Source: Pseudooceanicola endophyticus
GTDB taxonomy: Bacteria > Pseudomonadota > Alphaproteobacteria > Rhodobacterales > Rhodobacteraceae
Length of the DNA stretch: 64,000 nucleotides
Assembly: GCF_018760365.1 (NCBI RefSeq)
Contig: NZ_JAHIAB010000006.1
Location: forward strand, 124,001 to 188,000
Direction of reading: 5' to 3'
The notes below the pieces were generated by a model. It was not told where the DNA came from and ran no database searches. It saw nothing but the letters and a program-made list of their open reading frames with translations. This document shows positions 1 through 6,644 of the stretch, piece by piece (the first letter of the stretch is position 1; each line of letters starts with the position of its first letter). The position numbers were made by a program, and so were the translations under genes.

Positions 1-181
1 CGCCCAGCTCGGTCAGGATGACCAGCGGCAGCAGCGCGCCGGGCACGCCCATCGCCTGCATGTAGCCGGCCGAGCCGGAATAGGCGACGATCTTGCCGTA
101 GCCGGCGACGATGAAGATGATGGAAGCGAGGATACGGCCACCGGGCAGGGCGGCGGCGCGGTACAGGTCGAGAATTTTCAT
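1..181 (-). CDS. DoxX family membrane protein (partial, C-terminus beyond window)
   Basis: The minus strand encodes MKILDLYRAAALPGGRIL at its start, followed by a hydrophobic stretch containing GYGKIVAYSGSAGYMQAMG. This is the typical beginning of DoxX/DoxD-like small membrane proteins: the first transmembrane helix, then a KI.....GSAGYMQAMGVP turn. The start ATG at 179-181 is preceded by an AAAGGAA ribosome site. About 60 residues are visible and the reading frame is open at the window edge. DoxX-family proteins are often co-regulated with quinone or thiol-stress enzymes, and wrbA lies 3 kb away, but no link is shown here. The intergenic region shared with trmB carries two inverted repeats that may be operators. 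Confidence 0.8.
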   Translation of the reverse strand, partial: MKILDLYRAAALPGGRILASIIFIVAGYGKIVAYSGSAGYMQAMGVPGALLPLVILTELG

Positions 182-254
182 CGGTAGTTCCTTTCGGAGG
201 AATGTGATCGCCGGTCCAGCGGCGTTGAAGCCTGTCTACTGGCTCTGCACATTT

Positions 255-275
255 GGAAAAATTCGCAATTTTTCC
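255..275. promoter_or_regulatory. Perfect inverted repeat, candidate operator
   Basis: Two 9-bp arms, GGAAAAATT and AATTTTTCC, flank a 3-nt centre (cgc). They lie between the divergent doxX-like gene and trmB, 74 bp upstream of the DoxX start codon. The A/T-rich arms are unlike the GC-rich surroundings. A dimeric-repressor site for the DoxX promoter is the simplest reading; the regulator is not in the window. Confidence 0.4.
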
Positions 276-299
276 ATCCTCATCGTGCGTATTTGCAGA

Positions 300-321
300 G
301 ATCAACTTGTCGTGGTTGATC
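300..321. promoter_or_regulatory. Inverted repeat GATCAAC-n8-GTTGATC upstream of trmB
   Basis: Seven-base arms are separated by 8 nt, 29 bp before the trmB start codon. It could be an operator or an RNA hairpin in the trmB leader. The half-sites are in the reverse order of an FNR box (ATCAA...TTGAT), so it is not read as one. Confidence 0.3.
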
Positions 322-350
322 CCCTGCGCAGCGAGAGCTAAAGGGCAGTC

Positions 351-1064
351 ATGACCCAGGACACACATTCCTCCGGCGCCCCCTGGCGCAACTTCTACGG
401 CCGCTTCAAGGGCAAGCACCTGCGCAAGTCGCAGGAGGCCTACCTGGAGGAAGACCTGGCCGCACTCTCTCCCGGTGCCGTCGGCTGGGAGGAGAACCCC
501 GACCGCACGCCCCTCGATCTGGAGGCCCTGTTCGGCAAGCGCGACATCTGGCTTGAGATCGGCTTCGGCGGCGGCGAGCACCTGGTCCACCAGGCCGCCG
601 GCAACCCCGATGTCGGCATCATTGGGGCGGAGCCCTATATCAACGGCGTCGCCATGCTGCTGGGCAAGATCCGCGAGGCAGGGGTTTCGAACCTGGCGGT
701 CCACCCCGGCGATGCCCGTGACCTCTTCGACGTGCTGCCCGACGGCTGCCTGTCCCGGGCCTTCCTGCTCTACCCCGATCCCTGGCCCAAGAAGCGCCAC
801 CATCGCCGCCGCTTCGTGACCCCGGACCATCTGGAACCGCTGTCCCGCAAGCTCAAGCCCGGCGCCATCTTCCGGGTTGCGACCGACATTCCCGACTACG
901 TGCGCCAGACCCTGCAGCAGGTGCCTCGCCAGGGTTTCGAATGGCTGGCCGAGCGTCCGGCGGACTGGCGCTCTCCCTGGCAGGATTGGATCTCGACCCG
1001 CTACGAGCAGAAGGCCCTGCGCGAAGCACGCACGCCACATTACCTGACCTTCCGCAAGCTCTGA
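351..1064 (+). CDS. trmB: tRNA (guanine-N7-)-methyltransferase TrmB
   Basis: 237 aa, the normal length. TrmB makes m7G46 in the variable loop of tRNAs using S-adenosylmethionine. The SAM-binding motif EIGFGGGEH lies at residues 69-77. The family signature PDPWPKKRHHRRR starts near residue 142. A TDIPDY segment follows, and the C-terminus TRYEQKALREARTPHYL is typical of substrate recognition. The start ATG follows AAAGGGCAGTC. The gene stands alone: it is divergent from doxX-like and convergent with the DUF1467/epimerase pair, with a hairpin between them. Confidence 0.95.
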   Translation: MTQDTHSSGAPWRNFYGRFKGKHLRKSQEAYLEEDLAALSPGAVGWEENPDRTPLDLEALFGKRDIWLEIGFGGGEHLVHQAAGNPDVGIIGAEPYINGVAMLLGKIREAGVSNLAVHPGDARDLFDVLPDGCLSRAFLLYPDPWPKKRHHRRRFVTPDHLEPLSRKLKPGAIFRVATDIPDYVRQTLQQVPRQGFEWLAERPADWRSPWQDWISTRYEQKALREARTPHYLTFRKL

Positions 1065-1072
1065 GCGCCTGT

Positions 1073-1094
1073 TTCGGTCAGCACGCTGACCGAA
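1073..1094. terminator. Hairpin between convergent trmB and DUF1467 gene
   Basis: The 9-bp stem TTCGGTCAG/CTGACCGAA with a 4-nt loop lies 9 nt after the trmB stop. It has no T tract, so termination is inferred from position. A second GC hairpin (ACGGCGC/GCGCCGT) follows at about 1110-1126. Confidence 0.5.
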
Positions 1095-1142
1095 GCCTCC
1101 GGCGGAGGCACGGCGCGCAGCGCCGTTTCCCGGACTGAAGGT

Positions 1143-1415
1143 TCAGTCTGGCGGCATCCGTCCGAACCAGTCGAGATCGCGGACCGAGATCACCCCCGAC
1201 AGGATCACCCCTGCGGCGATCAGGAAAATCACTGTGGCCACCCCGGTCGTGATCAGCAGCTTTTCCTTCAGGTGATGCACCTCCGGCGCGCCCGACGGCG
1301 TTCCACGCGTCACCTGGCCCAGGTCCTGCTGGGTCTTCAGCCGCAGCGGCGCGACACAGAACAGCGTCATCCACCAGATCACCGCGTAGAGCACGATGGC
1401 GGAGGTCGGGCCCAT
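1143..1415 (-). CDS. DUF1467 family membrane protein
   Basis: 90 aa with two transmembrane helices, about residues 5-25 (IVLYAVIWWMTLFCVAPL) and 55-76. The WWMTLFCVAPLRLKTQ and GTPSGAPEVHHLKEKLLITT blocks are characteristic of the alphaproteobacterial DUF1467 family, which has no known function. Its ATG overlaps the stop of the epimerase gene by one base (TGATG), so the two are translationally coupled. This pairing with methylmalonyl-CoA epimerase is the only functional hint. Confidence 0.85.
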   Translation of the reverse strand: MGPTSAIVLYAVIWWMTLFCVAPLRLKTQQDLGQVTRGTPSGAPEVHHLKEKLLITTGVATVIFLIAAGVILSGVISVRDLDWFGRMPPD

Positions 1416-1819
1416 CAGACCTGCTCCAGCTCGATCAGGCACCCGTTGAAGTCCTTCGGATGCAGGAAGAGCACCGGCTTGCCATGGGCACCGATCTTCG
1501 GTTCTCCGCTGCCAAGCACCCGGGCGCCCTCCGCCTTCAGTCGGTCGCGGGCCGACAGGATATCCTCCACCTCGTAGCAGATATGGTGGATGCCTCCCGA
1601 GGGGTTCTTGGCCAGAAAACCGGCAATGGGACTGTCCTCGCCCAGCGGGGAGAGCAGCTCGATCTTGGTGTTCGGCAGGTCGATGAAGACCACGGTCACA
1701 CCATGGTCCGGCTCGTCCTGCGGCGCGCGCACCGATGCGCCAAGCGTCCCGGCGTACTGGGCCGCCGCCGCCTCCAGATCCGGCACGGCGATGGCCACGT
1801 GATTGAGACGTCCGATCAT
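1415..1819 (-). CDS. mce: Methylmalonyl-CoA epimerase
   Basis: 134 aa VOC-fold metalloenzyme that interconverts (2R)- and (2S)-methylmalonyl-CoA in propionyl-CoA and ethylmalonyl-CoA metabolism. The start MIGRLNHVAIAVPDLE carries the first metal ligand (His7). The central IHHICYEVEDI and the end VLFLHPKDFNGCLIELEQV match the family's metal-binding and catalytic regions. The ATG at 1819 follows AGGAGGAAACC; the longer upstream frame is rejected. The MeaB chaperone of methylmalonyl-CoA mutase is encoded in the same window at 18.6 kb, but the mutase itself is not. Confidence 0.93.
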   Translation of the reverse strand: MIGRLNHVAIAVPDLEAAAAQYAGTLGASVRAPQDEPDHGVTVVFIDLPNTKIELLSPLGEDSPIAGFLAKNPSGGIHHICYEVEDILSARDRLKAEGARVLGSGEPKIGAHGKPVLFLHPKDFNGCLIELEQV

Positions 1820-1979
1820 GGTTTCCTCCTGTCCTGCCCCCCCATTTAACTCCCTCCGGCCCGGTCCGCGCAACTGCCGGCGCGTCGCAGGGCAGCGCCA
1901 TTAACGCGCCATTAGCCACGTACCCCTAGCGTCGGAGGAAGGGGTCGAATCCCCGCCCCCCTGCCAGGAAAGGTTTCCC

Positions 1980-2687
1980 ATGGACCCGCTGCACGCCGTG
2001 ACCGCCCCGACCGCGAGCCGCCCGATGCTCGGGCTGACGATTCTGGCCGTGGAGGACAGCCTTTACGCCTCCGAGGCATTGCGCCTGCTGTGCCTGCGGT
2101 CCGGGGCGCGAATCCGCCGCGCAGACTGCCTGCGCTCGGCCCGCCGCCACCTGGAGGTGTACCGCCCCTCGGTGGCCATCGTCGACCTGGGCCTGCCGGA
2201 CGGCTCCGGCGCCGAGCTGGTCTCGGAAATGGTACGCGCGGTGCCCCGGGTCAGCGTGGTGGCCGCGATCTCGGGCGATCCCGGCGCGCGTCACGAGGCC
2301 GAGGCGGCCGGCGCGGACGTCTTCCTGTCGAAACCGTTGACCAGCCTTGCCACCTTCCAGGAAACCCTTCTGTCGCGGATGCCAGCCGAGTATCGCCGCA
2401 AGGGGCCTCGACCGCTGCCCGTGGAGGTGGTGGAGCCCGATCCCGTCGCCTATGTCGACGACATGGCCCATGCCGCCGAAATGCTGCAGGAAGGCGCCGA
2501 GGATACGGTACTGGCCTATCTGGGGCAGTTCCTCTGCGGCGTCGCCCGCTGTGCCGGGGATACGCCGCTTCTGGAAGCCGCGCTGCGGCTGGAAAGCGCA
2601 CGCTCCAGCCAGCGTCCGCTGCGGGCCGAACTCTCGGTGCTGGCAGGGATGCTGCAGGACCGGATCGGCGAGAGGATTGCCATCTGA
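1980..2687 (+). CDS. Stand-alone response regulator receiver protein
   Basis: 235 aa. Residues 18-130 form a CheY-like receiver domain with acidic pair E25-D26, phospho-acceptor Asp69 in VDLGLPDGSG, and the conserved Lys118 in LSKPL. The C-terminal 100 residues are helical and lack a recognisable DNA-binding or enzymatic output domain. The part around EMLQEGAEDTVLAYLGQFLCG could be a dimerisation or interaction helix pair. No histidine kinase is adjacent, so it is an orphan regulator with unknown partner. The ATG follows AGGAAAGG. A strong stem-loop lies right after the stop. Confidence 0.8.
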   Translation: MDPLHAVTAPTASRPMLGLTILAVEDSLYASEALRLLCLRSGARIRRADCLRSARRHLEVYRPSVAIVDLGLPDGSGAELVSEMVRAVPRVSVVAAISGDPGARHEAEAAGADVFLSKPLTSLATFQETLLSRMPAEYRRKGPRPLPVEVVEPDPVAYVDDMAHAAEMLQEGAEDTVLAYLGQFLCGVARCAGDTPLLEAALRLESARSSQRPLRAELSVLAGMLQDRIGERIAI

Positions 2688-2696
2688 TGACAGAGA

Positions 2697-2725
2697 AAAC
2701 CGCCACCCCGAAGGGGCGGCGGTTT
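2697..2725 (+). terminator. Stem-loop terminator after response regulator
   Basis: The arm AAACCGCC pairs with GGCGGTTT; after one A.C mismatch, CCCC pairs with GGGG around a GAA loop. It starts 9 nt after the stop codon. Only three Ts end the 3' arm. Confidence 0.65.
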
Positions 2726-2904
2726 CGGGGATGCCTTCATCCCGGGAGAGAGCGCGGGACGGCATCCGGGGCCCGGCCGGGTCAGGCGGGATCCGCCGGA
2801 TCGATCCCTGCCGGTCGGAGCCGGATCGGGGCGCTGCCAAAGCGGCGGACAGGCCCCGGGTTGGCCAGGCGGATCCGGTCAAGGGACCGGATCAGCGGCG
2901 CGGA

Positions 2905-3498
2905 TCAGCCGATCAGCTTGGCGGTCACATCGACCAGGCGCTTGGCCTGGATGGCCACGGCGGCCTTCTTGGCCTCCGAATAGTCGCCCTGGGTGACCGA
3001 GGTGCCGTAGGGATTGCCACCGGATTCGTAGAGCTTGGCATCGGTGTAGCCGGGCGCCACGATGATCGAGCCCCAGTGCATCGTCGACTGGTAGAAGCTG
3101 AGCAGGGTCGATTCCTGACCGCCATGGGCATTACCCGCGCTGGTCGAGGCCGTGACGGCCTTGTTGGCCAGCCCGCCCTGGGACCAGACCCCGCCCAGGG
3201 TGTCGATGAAGGCCCGCATCTGCGAGGGGGCCGAGCCGAAGCGGGTCGGGAAGGCAAAGAAGTAGCCGTCGGCCCAGAGCATGTCATCCGGGGTGGCGAC
3301 GGGAATGTCCTTCATCTTTTCCTGCTGCGCGGCCCAGGGTTCCTGCCCGGCGACCACGGCGGCGGGGGCGGTCTCAGCGACCTGCAGCAGGCGCACCTCG
3401 GCGCCGGCCGCCTTGGCGGCGGCAGCGGCGTCCAGGGCGACGGCATGGTTGGTGCCATAGGTGGAATAGAAGACAACGGCGATCTTGGGGGTGGTCAT
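2905..3498 (-). CDS. wrbA: NAD(P)H:quinone oxidoreductase, type IV (WrbA)
   Basis: 197 aa flavodoxin-like protein that reduces quinones by two electrons using FMN and NAD(P)H, protecting against redox cycling. The FMN phosphate loop is YSTYGTN (residues 11-17). The isoalloxazine loops are [14 protein letters not shown] and [12 protein letters not shown], both WrbA hallmarks; length is normal. The ATG follows CGGAG. An inverted repeat GTGCA-AAAA-TGCAC lies about 85 bp upstream and may be the operator. Confidence 0.95.
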   Translation of the reverse strand: MTTPKIAVVFYSTYGTNHAVALDAAAAAKAAGAEVRLLQVAETAPAAVVAGQEPWAAQQEKMKDIPVATPDDMLWADGYFFAFPTRFGSAPSQMRAFIDTLGGVWSQGGLANKAVTASTSAGNAHGGQESTLLSFYQSTMHWGSIIVAPGYTDAKLYESGGNPYGTSVTQGDYSEAKKAAVAIQAKRLVDVTAKLIG

Positions 3499-3582
3499 GG
3501 GAGTGCTCCGGTGAGGGTTGGCTTGACCTGAAGGTAGCCCCGCTTAGACGCCCTGCAAATTTCCTGTTCTCGCATGGCGAAT

Positions 3583-3596
3583 GTGCAAAAATGCAC
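3583..3596. promoter_or_regulatory. Inverted repeat GTGCA-n4-TGCAC upstream of wrbA, candidate operator
   Basis: Perfect 5-bp arms around AAAA, 85 bp upstream of the wrbA start and just past the end of the dioxygenase gene. The surrounding 60 bp are unusually A/T-rich, as expected for a promoter. Confidence 0.35.
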
Positions 3597-3602
3597 GAAC
3601 TA

Positions 3603-4157
3603 TCACCTAAATGGCATTCCATGTGCCCAAACAGTGAGAGAGTGCCGCTCTCCGGCCGTCACAGGTTGCACCCTGTGCAGCGCGAAGGAGGGAAACAGCA
3701 CCACGGAGCCCTGCGGCAGCGGCGCGGTGCGGATGTTCGAATCGTACCAGACTTCGAGCGCACCGCCCTCGTAGGCGGCGGGATCCGAGAGCTGCGCCAC
3801 CAGCGTCAGCTTGCGACGCGACGCCAGCGTGCCCTCTCCGATGTCGGAATGCCAGCCGAAATGGCCCTGGCGCTCGGCCCCGTAGCGGGCGATCTGGGGA
3901 CTTTCCGAGAAATCGTCCAGAGCGAAATCGAAGACCTCGCGGTTGGCGACGCGCACCAGGTCGATCAGGCGGTTCATCACCCAGTCGGTTTCGGGCAGGT
4001 CATCGACCCAGACCAGGTCGGCGCGGCGCAGGTCATGGTCGCGCTCACGGCGCACGAGGCCGGCATCGCGGGCCAGGCCCGACTGGTCCGCGGCGGTGAT
4101 GAGGGCCTGGCATTCGGCGGGGGTAAAGGCGTCGGGAACGACGTGGAAAGCGATCAT
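3603..4157 (-). CDS. 2-oxoglutarate/Fe(II)-dependent dioxygenase (prolyl 4-hydroxylase type)
   Basis: 184 aa double-stranded beta-helix enzyme. The iron ligands are clear: His103 and Asp105 in GWHSDIG, and distal His161 in FALHRVQPV, with Arg171 in GERHSLTVW placed to bind 2-oxoglutarate. The pattern (HSD, about 55 residues, H, 10 residues, R) fits the prolyl 4-hydroxylase/PKHD group. The substrate is unknown; related bacterial proteins act in iron uptake or hydroxylate ribosomal proteins, but nothing nearby selects one. The start has a weak ribosome site. Confidence 0.85.
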   Translation of the reverse strand: MIAFHVVPDAFTPAECQALITAADQSGLARDAGLVRRERDHDLRRADLVWVDDLPETDWVMNRLIDLVRVANREVFDFALDDFSESPQIARYGAERQGHFGWHSDIGEGTLASRRKLTLVAQLSDPAAYEGGALEVWYDSNIRTAPLPQGSVVLFPSFALHRVQPVTAGERHSLTVWAHGMPFR

Positions 4158-4230
4158 CGTCTGCTCTGCTGGAAGACTACACTGAAGCGATCCAGCTACT
4201 GCGCTTCCCGGGCTGCGTCCAGTGGCAGAA

Positions 4231-4261
4231 GCGGGGGGAGGTCTTTTGTCGCCTCCCCCGC
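4231..4261 (-). terminator. GC-rich hairpin after the 100-aa unknown gene
   Basis: GCGGGGGGAGG pairs with CCTCCCCCGC (one bulged G) around a 10-nt loop, 31 bp beyond the stop of the gene at 4292 and upstream of the dioxygenase start. It probably separates the two minus-strand units. Confidence 0.5.
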
Positions 4262-4291
4262 GCCTGTCTACCCCGGCGACGAGGCGACCGT

Positions 4292-4594
4292 TCAGGTCAC
4301 GTCGAAGCCGCAGCGGCAGAGCGCGCGGATCACGCGGTCCACCGTCACCGGTTGCCCGGTGGTCTGCGTGATCCCCGCCGAAAGCTGCGCCGCGAGATAT
4401 CCGGCAGCCTTCAGCGGGTAGTCGCGCCCCTGCACGTGCAGGACCCTGGGGACAGGTCCGTCACAGCCGGTCCGCGCCCTGGGCCAGGCCACCCCGTTCC
4501 GGTCGACCAGGCGCAATGCCTGCTCAACGTCCTCCTTCGAGAGGGCATCGAACGCCGGGATCAACGGGTCAGAGGGAGGGCCAAGATCACGCAT
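4292..4594 (-). CDS. Hypothetical protein, 100 aa
   Basis: Not recognised. A soluble 100-aa protein with a helical N-terminus (DALSKEDVEQALRLVD), then a Cys/Arg/Pro linker and VPRVLHVQGRDYPLKAAGYLAAQLS. The RDYPLKAAGYLA part faintly recalls the small N-terminal module (VLHEGRRYPPKA...) found in front of some restriction-associated domains, but this is only an impression. The C-terminus is CRCGFDVT. The ATG follows AAAGGTATC. The upstream 190 bp to nadE's end hold its promoter. Confidence 0.6.
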   Translation of the reverse strand: MRDLGPPSDPLIPAFDALSKEDVEQALRLVDRNGVAWPRARTGCDGPVPRVLHVQGRDYPLKAAGYLAAQLSAGITQTTGQPVTVDRVIRALCRCGFDVT

Positions 4595-4753
4595 GATACC
4601 TTTAGGCGCCCGCCGCAGTTAATGAATGGTTAACGCAAAACTCAGCTTTTCCGGTACGCCGCCGCATTGCAGCGCGACAGCAGGATTAACCTTCTGGAAA
4701 CGCTCAATTTATAAAGAAATTCCAAGACTTGGATATTTTCTGCAAGAGCGAGA

Positions 4754-4781
4754 CGCCGGAAGATGCACGACTCTTCCGGCG
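4754..4781 (-). terminator. Terminator hairpin of nadE
   Basis: Ten-base arms CGCCGGAAGA/TCTTCCGGCG around an 8-nt loop, 6 bp past the nadE stop on the minus strand. Confidence 0.65.
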
Positions 4782-4787
4782 CGTGTG

Positions 4788-6446
4788 TCAGCCCTGGTCG
4801 CGCCACCTGTTGGCGATCGGATAGCGGCGGTCCAGCCAGAAGGCGCGCTCGGTCAGGCGGGTGCCGGGGGCGGACTGGAATCGCTTGTACTCGGAAATGT
4901 AGATCAGGTGCTGGACCCGCCGGGCATCGGCCTCGGCGTAGCCGGCGGCGACGCAATCGGCGACCGAAGCCTCGCGGTCCACCAGCAGCTCCAGCAGGGC
5001 ATCCAGCACCGGGTAGTCGGGCAGCGAGTCGCTGTCCTTCTGATCGGGGCGCAGTTCGGCCGAGGGGGGCTTGGTGATGATGCGTTCGGGGATGACCTCT
5101 CCGGCGGGGGCCTTCATCCAGGGGCGGTGATTGGCATTGCGCCAGCGGCAGGTCTCGAAGACCCGGGTCTTGTAGAGATCCTTGATCGGGTTGTAGCCGC
5201 CGTTCATGTCGCCGTAGATCGTGCAGTAGCCGACCGCGACCTCGGACTTGTTGCCGGTGGTCAGCAGCATTTCCCCGAACTTGTTCGACAGCGCCATCAG
5301 CAGCAGGCCGCGCAGGCGGGACTGGACGTTTTCCTCGGTCAGATCGGCGGCCCGCCCGGCGAAAAGCGGCGCCAGCGCCGCGCTCACCGCATCGCGGGGG
5401 CCGGTGATCGGCAGGTAGTCGTAATGCACGCCAAGGGCCTTGGCGCAGGCCTCGGCATCCTCCAGAGAATGTTCGGACGTGTATTCCGAGGGCAGCATCA
5501 CGCAGCGCACGTTGTCGGGGCCCAGGGCATCGGCGGCAATGGTGGCGACCAGAGCGGAATCGATGCCCCCCGACATGCCCAGCAGCACTTTCTTGAACCC
5601 GGTCTTGCCGCAGTAGTCGCGCAGGCTCTGCACCATGGCGCGGTAGTCCTGCTCCCATTCATCGCCAAGGCTCGCCTTCTCGCCCTCCTCGATGCGCCAG
5701 CCCTCGGGGCCGTGCACCAGATCGACATGGGCCATGCAGGCATCGAACATCGGCATCTGGAAGGCCAGCTTGCCGCCCGGGTTCAGCCCGAAGCTGCCGC
5801 CGTCGAAGACCTGGTCGTCCTGGCCACCCACCATGTTGAGGTAGATCACCGGCAGGCCGGTCTCGACCGTGCGGGCGACCATGTGGTTGAAGCGCACGTC
5901 CATCTTGCCCCGGTGGTAGGGCGATCCGTTCGGCACCACCAGGAACTCTGCCCCGGTTTCGGCCAGGGTTTCGGCCACTTCCGGATGCCAGCTGTCCTCG
6001 CAGACCGGGAAGCCGACGCGGGTGTTGCCGATGGCCACGGGGCCGCCCAGCGGGCCGCTGGCGTACAGGCGCACCTCGTCGAAGACGTGATCGTTGGGCA
6101 GGTCATGCTTGAGCACCCGCTGCACCACCTTGCCGCCCTTGCAGATGTGGTAGGCGTTATAAAGCGCCGCCCCCTCGACCCAGGGACCGCCAAGCGCCAG
6201 CGCCGGGCCCTCGGCGCAGCGTGCCGCCAGCGCCTCGATCGCGGCCATGGCGGCCTGGTGGAACACCGGCTTCTCGATCAGGTCCTGGGTCTGGTAGCCG
6301 GTGATGAACATCTCCGGCAGGATCACCAGATCGGCCTCGGCCTCACGCGCGATGGTCCAGGCCTCGAAGGCCTTGAAGGCATTGCCCTCGATATCCCCGA
6401 CGGTCGGGTTGTACTGCGCGAGCGAGATGCGGAACCGGTCAGCCAT
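4788..6446 (-). CDS. nadE: Glutamine-hydrolysing NAD+ synthase
   Basis: 552 aa, two-domain enzyme for the last step of NAD biosynthesis: nicotinate adenine dinucleotide + glutamine + ATP to NAD+. The N-terminal nitrilase-like glutaminase domain (residues 1-250) has the triad Glu45 (LPEMFITGY), Lys113 (LKHDLPND) and Cys149 (FPVCEDSW). The C-terminal synthetase has the SGGIDS P-loop at 292-297 and the TTGNKSE motif. Length and order are typical of proteobacterial NadE. It is monocistronic, with a hairpin after the stop. Confidence 0.96.
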   Translation of the reverse strand: MADRFRISLAQYNPTVGDIEGNAFKAFEAWTIAREAEADLVILPEMFITGYQTQDLIEKPVFHQAAMAAIEALAARCAEGPALALGGPWVEGAALYNAYHICKGGKVVQRVLKHDLPNDHVFDEVRLYASGPLGGPVAIGNTRVGFPVCEDSWHPEVAETLAETGAEFLVVPNGSPYHRGKMDVRFNHMVARTVETGLPVIYLNMVGGQDDQVFDGGSFGLNPGGKLAFQMPMFDACMAHVDLVHGPEGWRIEEGEKASLGDEWEQDYRAMVQSLRDYCGKTGFKKVLLGMSGGIDSALVATIAADALGPDNVRCVMLPSEYTSEHSLEDAEACAKALGVHYDYLPITGPRDAVSAALAPLFAGRAADLTEENVQSRLRGLLLMALSNKFGEMLLTTGNKSEVAVGYCTIYGDMNGGYNPIKDLYKTRVFETCRWRNANHRPWMKAPAGEVIPERIITKPPSAELRPDQKDSDSLPDYPVLDALLELLVDREASVADCVAAGYAEADARRVQHLIYISEYKRFQSAPGTRLTERAFWLDRRYPIANRWRDQG

Positions 6447-6644
6447 GGGTCATCCTCGGGTCAGGCGGGGGGAGGTCCCCTGAGGGGTTGCCCCTGCTTA
6501 GCGGCCCTCCGCTGCAAGGAAAAGCCGATTTGCCGAAAGGCGTTGTCTCGGAAGCCTGCCTCGCTTACCTTTCCCGCGGACCGGCAAGGCAGAGCCTGCG
6601 AGACAGCAGGACCCAGCCAACACTTACGGGTCAGGGGACAGTAC

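Noticed and set aside
300..321. FNR box upstream of trmB
   Set aside because: The half-sites are inverted relative to the FNR consensus and the spacing is 8 instead of 4.
4626..6644. Very long plus-strand frame continuous with the MORN gene (total 1,202 codons)
   Set aside because: The upstream part is antisense to nadE, lacks homology and comes from high GC; the signal peptide and start at 6645 are convincing.
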